Shown here one piece after another: positions 42,926 to 52,305 of a stretch of DNA of 64,000 bases (its first letter is position 1; each line of letters begins with the position of its first letter). A program made the position numbers and the translations under genes. Below the pieces are notes generated by a model that was not told where the DNA came from, made no database searches, and worked only from the letters and a program-made list of their open reading frames with translations. The stretch comes from Puia dinghuensis (lineage in GTDB: Bacteria; Bacteroidota; Bacteroidia; Chitinophagales; Chitinophagaceae): assembly GCF_014642875.1 (NCBI RefSeq), contig NZ_BMJC01000002.1, positions 248,001 through 312,000 on the forward strand, in the 5' to 3' direction.

Positions 42926-45247
42926 TCATTCAACTATTTTGGCATCCCCGCTGCGCTCAAGCGCTTCCAGGTAGTAATAATCCGCATAACAAAGCGGCAC
43001 ATCCACCTCAGTATTCGTAGGCTTACCTCCCGTACTATGCAACAGAATAAATCCCCTGTTCGAACCTACCGGGGCCCGGTAGTCCTTCGTCAGGCTCACC
43101 AGCATCGCATCCGCCGCCGACCGGTATTCCGACCCCATCCGGCTATACCCGCTCAGCTCATACAGCCCCGACGCCATCACCGCCGCCGCCGATGCATCCC
43201 GCGGTTGGTCCGTCCCTGGCGCATCAAGATCCCAATAAGGAACCTTATCCGCCGGCAACCGCGGATGATGCAAAATATACGCCGCGATATGCTCAGCCTG
43301 CATCAAATAACGCGCATCATGCGTATACCGGTAACACATCGTATACCCATACAAGCCCCAGGCCTGCCCCCGCGCCCACGCCGATGAATCGCTAAATCCC
43401 TGCCAGGTCATCTTCCGCCGCACCTGCCCCGTCACTGTATCATACTCCACGACATGATAGCTGCTATAATCCTTCCGAAAATGATTTTTCATCGTCGTAT
43501 TGGCATGACTCACCGCGATACGATAAAACGAACTGTCACCACTTAGCCGCGTCGCTTCGAACAACAATTCCAGGTTTATCATATTGTCGATGATGACGGG
43601 AAACTGCCACAGCTCCCGGTGATGGTCCCAACTCCTGATACACCCGATCTTCGGATTGAACCGCGTCGACAACGTCCGCGCCGCCTCGATCATCACCGCC
43701 TTATAATTTACATCATGCGAAAACCGGTAGCCCGTACCCACACTGCTGTTGATCTTAAACCCCATGTCATGTGTCGTTGCATTGGTCTTCTCCCGCTCCA
43801 TCGCGGCGGTGAAGAGCATAGCCTGGTTCTCCCACTCCGGATTGCCCGTATAATGATACAGGAACCAGAGTTCTCCGGGGAAAAACCCGCTCGTCCAATC
43901 CCGCGAAGCCACCAGCTTCAAACGTCCGTTCTCGATCGTCCGCGGCGAAAATGGCAGGCTCCCCGGCTCAGCCCCGCCACCCGAAGCCCCCGATCCACCC
44001 GGCTTCACCGAATCAATCTCTTTCAACATCACCCTTGTCTGCGCCTCCACATCCGCCATCACCGCCTTCATATCCACCGGCGAAGGCTCCTTCTTCATCC
44101 AAATAAGCGGATGCCGCACCGGTAGATTCCGAATCACCTCCGCATTCTCCGGCATATGATCCAGCTTCCTCCACGTCTCCAGCCAATCCTTCCGCCCAAA
44201 GGCCAAAGCCCCAAATACCAGCGCCGGCTGCGCCACCGGCCACTGATCCCAGTACATCACATCAGGCTTCAGCGGCCATTTACGCTTATCTGCAATATAC
44301 GGATACAAATACCCGATGCCTTTTTCAATAGACTTCCCGCTGTCCGCCTGAAAATGCCAGAGATCATCCCCCGGTGTCGATAATATCTGGCAGAGCATCA
44401 CCATTGCATCGAGATTGAAAAGCGAATACCCATAGGGTTTGGTACGCCTCAGCTCCAGCGGAAAACTGCCATCCGGCGCCATCTGTTTCGGCAACAGCAC
44501 CGTCTTATAACGCGTCCGGCAGAAGTTCAACAACCCGTCATTCCCGGTAAACCGTGCGAAAGCCGCCACTTGCATAAACCAGCAGGTGCTGTGGTTATTG
44601 GCGGCATTCATCTCGGTGAGGCCATAGGGATGGCTGGTCAGCCAGCTCAGATACCGCGAGAACCAGGCCTTGATCTTTTCCAGCAAGTCCTTATCCATGG
44701 CCTCCGATGCCTCCATCGTCTCTAACCCTTGCACCACCTCCATCAGATGGATCGTGTCGATGATCCCATAACTCCGCCCCGTGACCCTCCCCTTGATCGC
44801 CTGTGCAAACTGCAGATCAGGATTCATCATCGTGGCCGTATCGACGAACCATGCCTTGCAATGCGCCAACGCCTGCCGCACATACCGGTCGTCGTGGGTG
44901 ATCATCCATGCCGACGCCAATCCCCCTACCAACCGGCTCAGTCGGATCATCGCCAGCCGGTGCGCGACAAAATTGCCCGGGTTGGTCTGACCATCTTTGT
45001 TGATATAAGGACTATCGGGTGAAGCCGGGTTCGGCCAAAAATAATCGGCCTCGGAAAAAAAATCATGCCTCCCTCCCGCACTCCGCTCGGAATGCGCCGC
45101 GGTCACGGTCACCGGCGCCTCTTTCATCGCCTCTGCCGCCTCCTTCATAATGGAAGCCTTCAACGTCTTAATCACCACAGCATCCTGTGCTTTTGCACCC
45201 AACACCTGGATACCCGCAAGAAATAACAAAAACAATAATTTTCTCAT
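42926..45247 (-). CDS. Fusion of alginate lyase-family domain and GH88 unsaturated glucuronyl hydrolase
   Basis: The 773-residue protein has a signal peptide (residues 1-21). Residues about 25-400 are alginate lyase-family (PF05426): DYFWPNPASPDSPYI, MNPDLQFAQAIKG, NNHS (217-220), YSLFNLDA (274-281). A Gly/Ser linker (about 415-430) leads to a complete GH88 domain (about 437-773) with RDWTSGFFPGELWFLY, THDMGF (D494) and IIDNMINLE (D554), the two Asp residues expected in unsaturated glucuronyl hydrolases, and SSAWARGQAW. It could cut a uronate linkage and then remove the unsaturated residue. It is 4 bp downstream of GH2. Confidence 0.92.
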   Translation of the reverse strand: MRKLLFLLFLAGIQVLGAKAQDAVVIKTLKASIMKEAAEAMKEAPVTVTAAHSERSAGGRHDFFSEADYFWPNPASPDSPYINKDGQTNPGNFVAHRLAMIRLSRLVGGLASAWMITHDDRYVRQALAHCKAWFVDTATMMNPDLQFAQAIKGRVTGRSYGIIDTIHLMEVVQGLETMEASEAMDKDLLEKIKAWFSRYLSWLTSHPYGLTEMNAANNHSTCWFMQVAAFARFTGNDGLLNFCRTRYKTVLLPKQMAPDGSFPLELRRTKPYGYSLFNLDAMVMLCQILSTPGDDLWHFQADSGKSIEKGIGYLYPYIADKRKWPLKPDVMYWDQWPVAQPALVFGALAFGRKDWLETWRKLDHMPENAEVIRNLPVRHPLIWMKKEPSPVDMKAVMADVEAQTRVMLKEIDSVKPGGSGASGGGAEPGSLPFSPRTIENGRLKLVASRDWTSGFFPGELWFLYHYTGNPEWENQAMLFTAAMEREKTNATTHDMGFKINSSVGTGYRFSHDVNYKAVMIEAARTLSTRFNPKIGCIRSWDHHRELWQFPVIIDNMINLELLFEATRLSGDSSFYRIAVSHANTTMKNHFRKDYSSYHVVEYDTVTGQVRRKMTWQGFSDSSAWARGQAWGLYGYTMCYRYTHDARYLMQAEHIAAYILHHPRLPADKVPYWDLDAPGTDQPRDASAAAVMASGLYELSGYSRMGSEYRSAADAMLVSLTKDYRAPVGSNRGFILLHSTGGKPTNTEVDVPLCYADYYYLEALERSGDAKIVE
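42928..42948 (-). promoter_or_regulatory. Shared PUL box, copy B (upstream of GH29 copy 1)
   Basis: Minus-strand GGATGCCAAAATAGTTGAAT, almost identical to copy A. It lies inside the last codons of the lyase-GH88 gene, and its AAC ends (42934) exactly 50 nt from the end of GCAACT (42879-42884). Confidence 0.6.
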
Positions 45248-45251
45248 ATTA

Positions 45252-47744
45252 TCAATTCTTTGATAGATTCAAAAATCCCGTCGGCAGCCCATCCACCGCT
45301 ACACTCACCACCGACCGCCCACGCCGCATCGCAACCCGGATCATCGACACCCCATTAAAAGCCTGCACATACCGCGACCCCGTCGACGTCCCAAGATCAT
45401 CGATCAACCGCCCATCACCCGCCAGCCCCCAACGCACCCAATTGGCCGCATCGAGACAAGGCACCCCGGCAGCATCCACCAACCGCACCCGCACCCACAC
45501 CGTATCACCATCCCCAACCCGGGTCAATTCCATCTTTGCCGGCTTCCCCCACTTCTCCGTCTGGTACTGAAAAGATACCGAATCCCTCACTACGGCCGCC
45601 CCTCGCCGCGCAACCACAAACAACCGATTCTCTCCCCGACGGAAAATAACCGCCCAGCGTAGCCCCGCGGCAGGATAATCCTGGCTGTTCCGCTTTCGCA
45701 CCCCCGCACTCATCCCATTGACAAAAAGCTCCGCCTCGGCTGCATTCGAATATACCTTCACCATCTTCTGCTCACCCTCATCCCCCCAACGCATCGGGAA
45801 ACTGTGACCATAGATATGCGCCATCAGCTTCGTCGCCCAATACGATTGAAAAACATAATATCCTTCTTTCGGCGCCCCATCCCGCTCTACTACCCCCTTC
45901 TGATTGACAAAAGGTACGGGATTATCAGGCCGCAAGGGCGTGGAAAAATCCTTGAACACCCACTGCGCAGTCCCCGTAAGCCAGGGCATCTTCTCCTGCT
46001 CCTTCAGGGTCCAGTCGAAAAGATTACAGATATAGGTCTCGCTCCAATCCCCATCCTTCGACACCCGCGCCGCCCCGCCATACAGCGAGGCATCCCCCGT
46101 CCGCTCATCCGTCCCCTGTCCGCCACGCACATGCAACAACGCCTTATCAGGATTCTCCGAATGCCGCCGCACATGACTGTCACCACCCCATTCCACATGT
46201 AAAAAATGAGGAACTTTCTTAAACTCTTCCTCCGTCGAAGCCCGGTATTCGGTAAAGACACCCCGATACCACCCCGCCCAGATCGATGGCGAATACACAT
46301 CGGGGATGTCACTGCAAAAATCACAACGGCGTATCGAAGTCTTCCGCCCCGGGTCAAGCCGGTGGGCCAACGCATTCAGCCCCTTCATAAAATCCCTGAT
46401 TGTCGATTTATCGAAATCCGGGAAATCCCCCGGCCAGTCATTCTCATTACCAAGACCCCAAAGGATCACCGCCGGGTGGTTATAATGCTGGCTGATCATA
46501 TTCGTCAGCATCCGCCTGGCCTGCTCCTGGTACCTCGCCCCGCCAAGCCCGCCCCGGCACCACGGTATTTCCTCCCATACAAGAATGCCAAGACTGTCGC
46601 ATAAATGCAGGACAATCGGCGATTGCTGATAATGCGCCAGCCGGATAAAGTTTACTCCCATCTCCTTCATCAGTATCATCTCGTTCCGCATCTCCTCTTC
46701 TGTCATCGCCGCCCCTTCCCCCGCCGCATCCTCATGCCGGTGCGTGCCCCGCAACAACAACCGGCTTCCATTCAACAAAAAAGGCCCATGATCCGCAAAC
46801 TGATAGCTCCGAAAACCAATCTGGGTTGTATACGTGCACACCCCGCCGTTACCATCCCTCACCATCGCCTCCAGCGTATACAGTTCGGGCCGGTCAGGCG
46901 TCCACAGCCGCGGCGCCTTCACCACCGCCGACCCAAGATCGAGCGTATCCCCCTCACCCACCGCCGCTTCCTTCATCGCCACCACCTTCCCTGCCGCATC
47001 TTTCAACAGAAACGAAATTCCCGCCACCCGTGAAGCCGTCGGCCGGTACACCAAGGCCCTCACCCCCACACGCCCGGTCGCCCCCTCCACCATCGCATCG
47101 GCAAACACCCCGGCAAACGACACCGGCGGCACATACACAAGATCGACATATCGGTACAATCCCCCATAAATAGTAAAATCAGACATCGAAGACGGTATCC
47201 GCTCCGCATCGCGACTGTTATCCGTCCGCACCGCCACCGGGATCAAATCATTGAATCGCTTCACTTCAACCGAATCGCGGCGAAAAGCCGCCACCGCATC
47301 CGTAATATCCACTGTCCATTCATCATAACCACCGATGTGACGCCCCACCCTGGTAGTAAACACAAATACATCGGTAGCCTGCCCCGCGCCTTCAAAGTGC
47401 AACAGCACCCTTCCTCCGGGATACGGGTTCTTCACCGCCAGCATCGTTCGATACCAGGCCGGCCCCTGGTAATAATTCCCGTCCGGATCGACCCCGTCCC
47501 GCGCATTGATACAATGCGGAAGGGTCACCGGCTGCCACACCGGCACGCTCTCCGGCCCACCCCGATTCGACGATTGGCCTCCGGCCAGAGCGTCTGCGCC
47601 GCTCCCGGGTCTCACGGCCTCCCATACCCCACCCAGATCCTGGCGGATAAACTCCCAATTTGCAGTCAAACGAATGGATTCCTGCCCCCGGGCAGCGGTT
47701 GCCGCCGCTAACAGGGCCGTGAAAACAAAGTAGCGTAGGATCAT
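45252..47744 (-). CDS. GH2 glycosidase, copy 1 (beta-galactosidase/glucuronidase type)
   Basis: The start is the ATG at 47744 (signal peptide about 1-21); the GTG one codon upstream is less likely. The 830-residue protein has the GH2 order: sugar-binding domain (about 25-205), Ig-like domain, and TIM barrel with LGLGNEND (acid/base E434) and LHVEWGGDS (nucleophile E518), followed by C-terminal beta domains. The exact specificity cannot be read. It is the first gene of an operon with the lyase-GH88 fusion (4-bp gap), and box copy C lies 55 bp upstream. Confidence 0.93.
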   Translation of the reverse strand: MILRYFVFTALLAAATAARGQESIRLTANWEFIRQDLGGVWEAVRPGSGADALAGGQSSNRGGPESVPVWQPVTLPHCINARDGVDPDGNYYQGPAWYRTMLAVKNPYPGGRVLLHFEGAGQATDVFVFTTRVGRHIGGYDEWTVDITDAVAAFRRDSVEVKRFNDLIPVAVRTDNSRDAERIPSSMSDFTIYGGLYRYVDLVYVPPVSFAGVFADAMVEGATGRVGVRALVYRPTASRVAGISFLLKDAAGKVVAMKEAAVGEGDTLDLGSAVVKAPRLWTPDRPELYTLEAMVRDGNGGVCTYTTQIGFRSYQFADHGPFLLNGSRLLLRGTHRHEDAAGEGAAMTEEEMRNEMILMKEMGVNFIRLAHYQQSPIVLHLCDSLGILVWEEIPWCRGGLGGARYQEQARRMLTNMISQHYNHPAVILWGLGNENDWPGDFPDFDKSTIRDFMKGLNALAHRLDPGRKTSIRRCDFCSDIPDVYSPSIWAGWYRGVFTEYRASTEEEFKKVPHFLHVEWGGDSHVRRHSENPDKALLHVRGGQGTDERTGDASLYGGAARVSKDGDWSETYICNLFDWTLKEQEKMPWLTGTAQWVFKDFSTPLRPDNPVPFVNQKGVVERDGAPKEGYYVFQSYWATKLMAHIYGHSFPMRWGDEGEQKMVKVYSNAAEAELFVNGMSAGVRKRNSQDYPAAGLRWAVIFRRGENRLFVVARRGAAVVRDSVSFQYQTEKWGKPAKMELTRVGDGDTVWVRVRLVDAAGVPCLDAANWVRWGLAGDGRLIDDLGTSTGSRYVQAFNGVSMIRVAMRRGRSVVSVAVDGLPTGFLNLSKN

Positions 47745-47799
47745 CACACCGCAATTAAAGGCATTTTAGCCAATCCGTCACATCCTCCAATTACCCTTC

Positions 47800-47820
47800 T
47801 TCTAACCTATCTTGGCATTC
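47800..47820 (-). promoter_or_regulatory. Shared PUL box, diverged copy C (upstream of GH2 copy 1)
   Basis: Plus-strand TTCTAACCTATCTTGGCATTC keeps AAC, CTAT and TTGGCAT. Its AAC ends at 47806, exactly 50 nt from the end of GCAATT (47751-47756), the same spacing as copies A, B and E. Confidence 0.5.
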
Positions 47821-47872
47821 CCTCCACCACGCCCGCCAATCCCTTATTTTTATCCCACAAATAACGATTTCC

Positions 47873-49417
47873 ATGCCCATCCGCATCTTACTCTACCTGA
47901 TCCTGTTCGCTGCCACAGCAGCAAATGCACAATCCGTTTACAGCCCCTCAGACGACACCACGCTCATCCTAACCCCCGCGGCTGGACCTGCCCCCCGGAT
48001 CAACGGTCCATCCGTCTTCGGCGTCAGGCCGGGCCACCCCATCGAATATACCATCCCTACCACCGGCATGCGACCCATGCAGTTCACCGCCGACAAACTC
48101 CCGGCCGGCGTTCATCTCGACAAAACCACCGGCCGCCTCTCCGGTTCCATAACAACCCCCGGCGACTACACACTCACGCTCCACGCGCGCAACAAAGCCG
48201 GCCATGCCGATCGGTCGTTCCAACTGGTCGTCGGCGAAAAGATCGCCCTCACCCCACCGATGGGTTGGAATAGCTGGAACATCTATGCGTCAAAGATCAC
48301 CCAGCCTCTCGTTGCCGCCAACGCAAAAGCCATGGTGACAAGCGGACTCATCGACCATGGCTGGACTTATATGAATATCGACGACTGCTGGCAGGGTGCC
48401 CGCGGCGGAGCTTATCACGGCATCCTCCCCGATTCGACCATCTTCCCCGATATGGGCGGTCTTTGTAAGGAGGTGCACGACCTCGGGCTAAAGATCGGCA
48501 TCTACTCCACGCCCTGGGTGGAATCCTATGGCCACCACATCGGTGGCTCGGCGATGAATCAGGAAGGCACCTTCGAACGTACAAAAGAGAACATCCCCCG
48601 CAACAAAAAACAGCTGCCCTTCGCCATCGGAACATATTCCTTCCTGTCCAACGACGTCCAACAGTTCACCGCCTGGGGGGTTGACTATCTGAAATACGAC
48701 TGGAATCCCATCGAGCTGCCCGAAACAAAAGCCATGTACGAAGCCCTCCGCAACAGCAGCCGCGACGTCGTCCTCAGCCTCTCCAACAGCGCGCCCTTTG
48801 CCGGCGTCGCCGACTGGGCCCAATGGTCCAACGCCTGGCGCACTGGCGGTGACATCCGCGACAACTGGAAGTCCCTCAAATCCCGCCTCTTCACCCAGGA
48901 TAAATGGGCGCCCTATGGCGGCCCCGGCCATTGGAACGACCCCGATATGATGATCGTCGGCTATGTCGGCTGGGGCAAAGGCCCGCGTCCCACCATGCTC
49001 ACCCGCAACGAACAATACACCCACGTCAGCGCCTGGTGCCTCATGTCGGTACCGCTTTTGCTGGGCTGCGACCTCACCAAACTGGACACCTTCACCCTCA
49101 GCCTGCTCACCAACGACGAAGTGTTGGCCCTCAACCAGGACCCGCTCGGCAAACAGGCAACCGTCGTCTCCCTCCAGGGCGAAGCCGGCGTGATGGCCAA
49201 AGACCTCACAGACGGCAGCAAGGCAGTAGGACTCTTCAATCCCGGCGACTCCACCGCCACGCAGCAGGTCGTCGTCCGCTGGTCCGATCTCGGCATCACG
49301 GGCAAGCATATCGCCCGCGACCTCTGGCGGCAAAAAGACATCGGCGTCTTCGATGACCAATTCGTAGCCGACGTCCCCCGCCACGGCGTCATCCTCATCA
49401 CGCTCCGAAAGAATTAG
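47873..49417 (+). CDS. GH27 alpha-galactosidase with N-terminal Ig-like domain
   Basis: The 514-residue exported protein (signal peptide about 1-20) has a putative-Ig (He_PIG-like) domain at about 45-120 (FTADKLPAGVHLDKTTGRLSG). It is followed by the GH27 barrel: ALTPPMGWNSWN, NIDDCWQG, the LKYDWN nucleophile (D276), and WRTGGDIRDNW with D327 matching the acid/base. The NQDPLGKQATVV segment opens the C-terminal beta domain. It should remove alpha-linked galactose. It is divergent from the GH2/GH88/GH29 genes and monocistronic as far as visible. Confidence 0.95.
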   Translation: MPIRILLYLILFAATAANAQSVYSPSDDTTLILTPAAGPAPRINGPSVFGVRPGHPIEYTIPTTGMRPMQFTADKLPAGVHLDKTTGRLSGSITTPGDYTLTLHARNKAGHADRSFQLVVGEKIALTPPMGWNSWNIYASKITQPLVAANAKAMVTSGLIDHGWTYMNIDDCWQGARGGAYHGILPDSTIFPDMGGLCKEVHDLGLKIGIYSTPWVESYGHHIGGSAMNQEGTFERTKENIPRNKKQLPFAIGTYSFLSNDVQQFTAWGVDYLKYDWNPIELPETKAMYEALRNSSRDVVLSLSNSAPFAGVADWAQWSNAWRTGGDIRDNWKSLKSRLFTQDKWAPYGGPGHWNDPDMMIVGYVGWGKGPRPTMLTRNEQYTHVSAWCLMSVPLLLGCDLTKLDTFTLSLLTNDEVLALNQDPLGKQATVVSLQGEAGVMAKDLTDGSKAVGLFNPGDSTATQQVVVRWSDLGITGKHIARDLWRQKDIGVFDDQFVADVPRHGVILITLRKN

Positions 49418-49705
49418 CTCCCGCAAAATGATGAGGGGACGGCCTCCCATTTATTGGACGACTTACCCTAAGGATGATAGGTAAAGATTTATTTATAAAC
49501 TATACATTTCTTTACTACAATCCAGCCTATCACGGCTATGAATATTCTCCTATTACATATTTTCCCATTCTCACATATCAAAAGTAGTTGCTTTCTGGGA
49601 CGCAGCGGTCATTATTGACTGATATAAAAATCGGAATTTTGCTTCATCGTATATGGTATATAGTTATCATTATTCCAACCTCCCCGTTAAACCAAACCAA
49701 TACAT
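49418..49705 (+). other. AT-rich intergenic region before the Ig-repeat protein
   Basis: The 288 bases between GH27 and the next start are markedly AT-rich compared with the neighbours. No ORF, convincing terminator or full TAnnTTTG element was found. GGGACGGCCTCCC at about 49437 is a weak dyad. Confidence 0.5.
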
Positions 49706-51931
49706 ATGAAGTTATCGTTACTCCAAGGAAGGTATAATCTAGTCATTATATCTTTTATTTTGCTTTCTTCTTTGATAGGGAAACCGCTGTTCGCCTCGCC
49801 GGGGGGACAGGAGCGTCATTCTGTCCGAAATCATGCGGAGGCTCCCAGGATCGGAACGATTGATCACTGGAATTGGACCCACATCACTGTCACTGCAACG
49901 GCCACTAATTCGGGGGTGGTGACCTGTACAAATCCGTCGACGACCATCACGGCCAGAACATCAGCCTCGGGTACTACCACTTACAGTTGGACGGGGCCTA
50001 ACAGCTTTACGGCTACGGGGGCCAGCGTGACGGTAAGCACGGCTGGTACGTACACCGTGACGGGTACCAACTCCGGGAAAACGGGCAGCGCCAGTGTAAC
50101 TGTCACTTCGAATACGACAGCCCCGCCCAGTATGACGGCCGGCAATACCGGGCCGTTGACCTGCTCTAACACCAGCGTCTCGCTCCTCGTCCCTTTTGGC
50201 TCTGACACGGGTATCACTATCTCCTGGACAGGACCCAATGGCTACACCTCAACGGATGCATTTCCCACCGTCAGTGTACCCGGCACCTATGCAATGGTGG
50301 TTACCTATACTGCCACCGGATGTTCCACATCGAATCCTACCACTGTAGTGCAGGATATCACGGCACCGGCCAGTGTATCGGCCAGCAATAATGGTCCGTT
50401 GACCTGTTCCACCACCAGCGTTGGGTTGAGTGGCTCTTCTTCCACTGCCTCGGGTGTCACCTATGCCTGGACAGGACCCAGCAGTTACACAGCTACGGGG
50501 GCTTCGGCTATTGCTACAGTTGCCGGTACCTATACCCTGACGGCGACTAATACTTCCACCGGATGTACGTCGACCGCCTCCACCACCGTGTCGCAGAATA
50601 CTATTGCGCCTGCGGGAGTTACGGCTACTGCCTCGGGTATATTGACCTGTACCAACAGCAGTATCGCCTGCACTGCCAACTCTTCCGTAGCAGGAGCCAA
50701 TTACGGTTGGACGGGTCCCAATGGGTTCACGGCCACAAGTGCCAATACGTCCGTGTCGGCGCCGGGTACCTATACAGTAACGGCAACGGACCCAACCAAT
50801 GGCTGCTCCTCTACCGCTGCAGCCATCGTAACGCAGGATACAGCGCATCCGACGGCAATAACGACGAGCAGCGTATCTGCCAATGCTACGCTTACGTGTA
50901 GCACGCCGAATGTCGTTCTGACCGGAAGCTCTTCGACGTCGGGTGTTACCTATGGCTGGACAGGCCCCAACAGCTTCTCCGCCTCCAGTGCATCGGCGAC
51001 GGTGACGGCGCCGGGAAGCTATGTCCTGACGGTTACCAACCCCAACAACGGCTGTTCTACTGCCGCCACGGCCAACGCGGTGACACAGAACATTGCTGTT
51101 CCGCTCGGGGTGACGGCGAATGTATCGAACAAGATATCGTGTTTCACCACGAGTGTAACGATAACAGGAAACTCTGCCACCTCCGGCGCTACCTATGCCT
51201 GGACAGGGCCGGGTGGATTCACTTCGGCTGCGCAGTCGGCATCGGCAACGCTGGGAGGCGTATATAATCTCACCGTAACGAACCCTGCCGATGGCTGTAC
51301 GGCCACCAAACAGCTCACGGTAGTGGCGGATACGGCTACCCCGGCAGGGGTGACGGCTACGAATTCCGGTCCGATCACGTGTACTGTCTCTACAGTAACG
51401 CTGACGGGCAATTCCACGACGTCGAATGTGACATATAGCTGGTCGGGTCCGAACGGATTCTTTGATCCTGAGCAGGTGTCTACAACGGCTACCGACTCCG
51501 GAACGTATGTGCTGACAGTAACCAGTTCGGGCAACGGGTGTAGTACGAATGCTTCGACCTATGTATCTGCGAATTTAACGGGCTGCTCCAGTGTGGCGCG
51601 GGCGTTGACGACGGGAAAGGCTGCTACCTTTGCACAGGGTGGGCAGGATCCTCAGACAGCAACCGCCTTCACGTATAAGGTGTATCCCAACCCGGTGAGC
51701 ACGGTCGCTTATGTCGAGTTCCAGTCGCCTTCCCGGAGCCAGGTGAGCGTCGAGCTCTATAATTCACTTGGGGTGCGGGAACAGGTGCTATTCCAGAATA
51801 CGGTAGAGGCCAACCAGAGCTACAAGCTGACGCTGGGCCCCGGCGGGCTTGGAGCAGGTATCCATTATTGTATGATCAGAGTGGATGGGAAAGTGTATAC
51901 CAGTAAGGTGTTGGTGATGCCTGGACACTAA
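49706..51931 (+). CDS. T9SS surface protein with seven Ig/PKD-like repeats
   Basis: The 741-residue protein has a signal peptide (about 1-30). Seven tandem repeats of about 80 residues follow (about 57-640), each built on LTCS/T...TxxxVxLTGSS...YxWTGPNxFxATxA...APGTYxLTVTNxxNGC and joined by a TAPxxV-like linker. A T9SS type A sorting domain ends the protein (YKVYPNPVSTVAYVEF to SKVLVMPGH). It is likely an adhesin or surface-bound spacer; no catalytic site is seen. The coding style is less GC-extreme and Thr/Ser-rich. It sits inside the glycan region but has no obvious enzymatic role. Confidence 0.9.
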   Translation: MKLSLLQGRYNLVIISFILLSSLIGKPLFASPGGQERHSVRNHAEAPRIGTIDHWNWTHITVTATATNSGVVTCTNPSTTITARTSASGTTTYSWTGPNSFTATGASVTVSTAGTYTVTGTNSGKTGSASVTVTSNTTAPPSMTAGNTGPLTCSNTSVSLLVPFGSDTGITISWTGPNGYTSTDAFPTVSVPGTYAMVVTYTATGCSTSNPTTVVQDITAPASVSASNNGPLTCSTTSVGLSGSSSTASGVTYAWTGPSSYTATGASAIATVAGTYTLTATNTSTGCTSTASTTVSQNTIAPAGVTATASGILTCTNSSIACTANSSVAGANYGWTGPNGFTATSANTSVSAPGTYTVTATDPTNGCSSTAAAIVTQDTAHPTAITTSSVSANATLTCSTPNVVLTGSSSTSGVTYGWTGPNSFSASSASATVTAPGSYVLTVTNPNNGCSTAATANAVTQNIAVPLGVTANVSNKISCFTTSVTITGNSATSGATYAWTGPGGFTSAAQSASATLGGVYNLTVTNPADGCTATKQLTVVADTATPAGVTATNSGPITCTVSTVTLTGNSTTSNVTYSWSGPNGFFDPEQVSTTATDSGTYVLTVTSSGNGCSTNASTYVSANLTGCSSVARALTTGKAATFAQGGQDPQTATAFTYKVYPNPVSTVAYVEFQSPSRSQVSVELYNSLGVREQVLFQNTVEANQSYKLTLGPGGLGAGIHYCMIRVDGKVYTSKVLVMPGH

Positions 51932-51954
51932 GTGTAGTTTGATCGATAAGATTA

Positions 51955-51986
51955 GAGGGCGTCTCAGTTACTTTTGAGACGCCCTC
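51955..51986. terminator. Hairpin between convergent Ig-repeat and small protein genes
   Basis: The perfect 12-bp stem GAGGGCGTCTCA (51955-51966) pairs with 51975-51986 around an 8-nt loop. There is no U-run, but its place between two convergent stops fits a bidirectional terminator. Confidence 0.65.
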
Positions 51987-51997
51987 ACCATTGCATG

Positions 51998-52180
51998 CTA
52001 CTTCATCGCCACCGCATTCTTTGCTGCCGGAGGCGTGACTGTCTTGGCAACAGCCGTAGTCGCTTTCTTCTGATGCATCGCCGTCAGCATATGCTGCAAC
52101 GGACAATAATGCGCATGATGCAACGCCGCACCAACGCCCAGCACCGACACGGCGCCGATCAGTACAATCTTCGTACTCAT
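51998..52180 (-). CDS. Small membrane-anchored His/Cys protein
   Basis: The best start is MSTKIVLIGAVSVLGVGAAL at 52180 (60 residues); in-frame ATGs at 52186 and 52252 would extend it. It has a hydrophobic N-terminal segment, then HHAHYCPLQHM and a Lys/Ala/Thr tail. A His-rich cluster with Cys next to the membrane may bind metal, but nothing is proven. It lies 125 bp downstream of the response-regulator gene on the same strand and could be its last gene. It could be spurious, but the signal and clean stop before a hairpin favour a real gene. Confidence 0.45.
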   Translation of the reverse strand: MSTKIVLIGAVSVLGVGAALHHAHYCPLQHMLTAMHQKKATTAVAKTVTPPAAKNAVAMK

Positions 52181-52305
52181 GATCATCAATTTAAGAATGA
52201 AGAAATAGGAACCTATCGGCACGAAAATACCCGCCCGCATACCCGCAGACAACTACATCCTCCCGGAATAGCCAAAATACAAGGGGAAATGACCAGCTGC
52301 CACCC

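Noticed and set aside
49706-51931. CRISPR-like or satellite repeat array
   Set aside because: The repeats are in-frame 80-residue Ig-like protein repeats with diverged DNA, not short identical DNA repeats with spacers.
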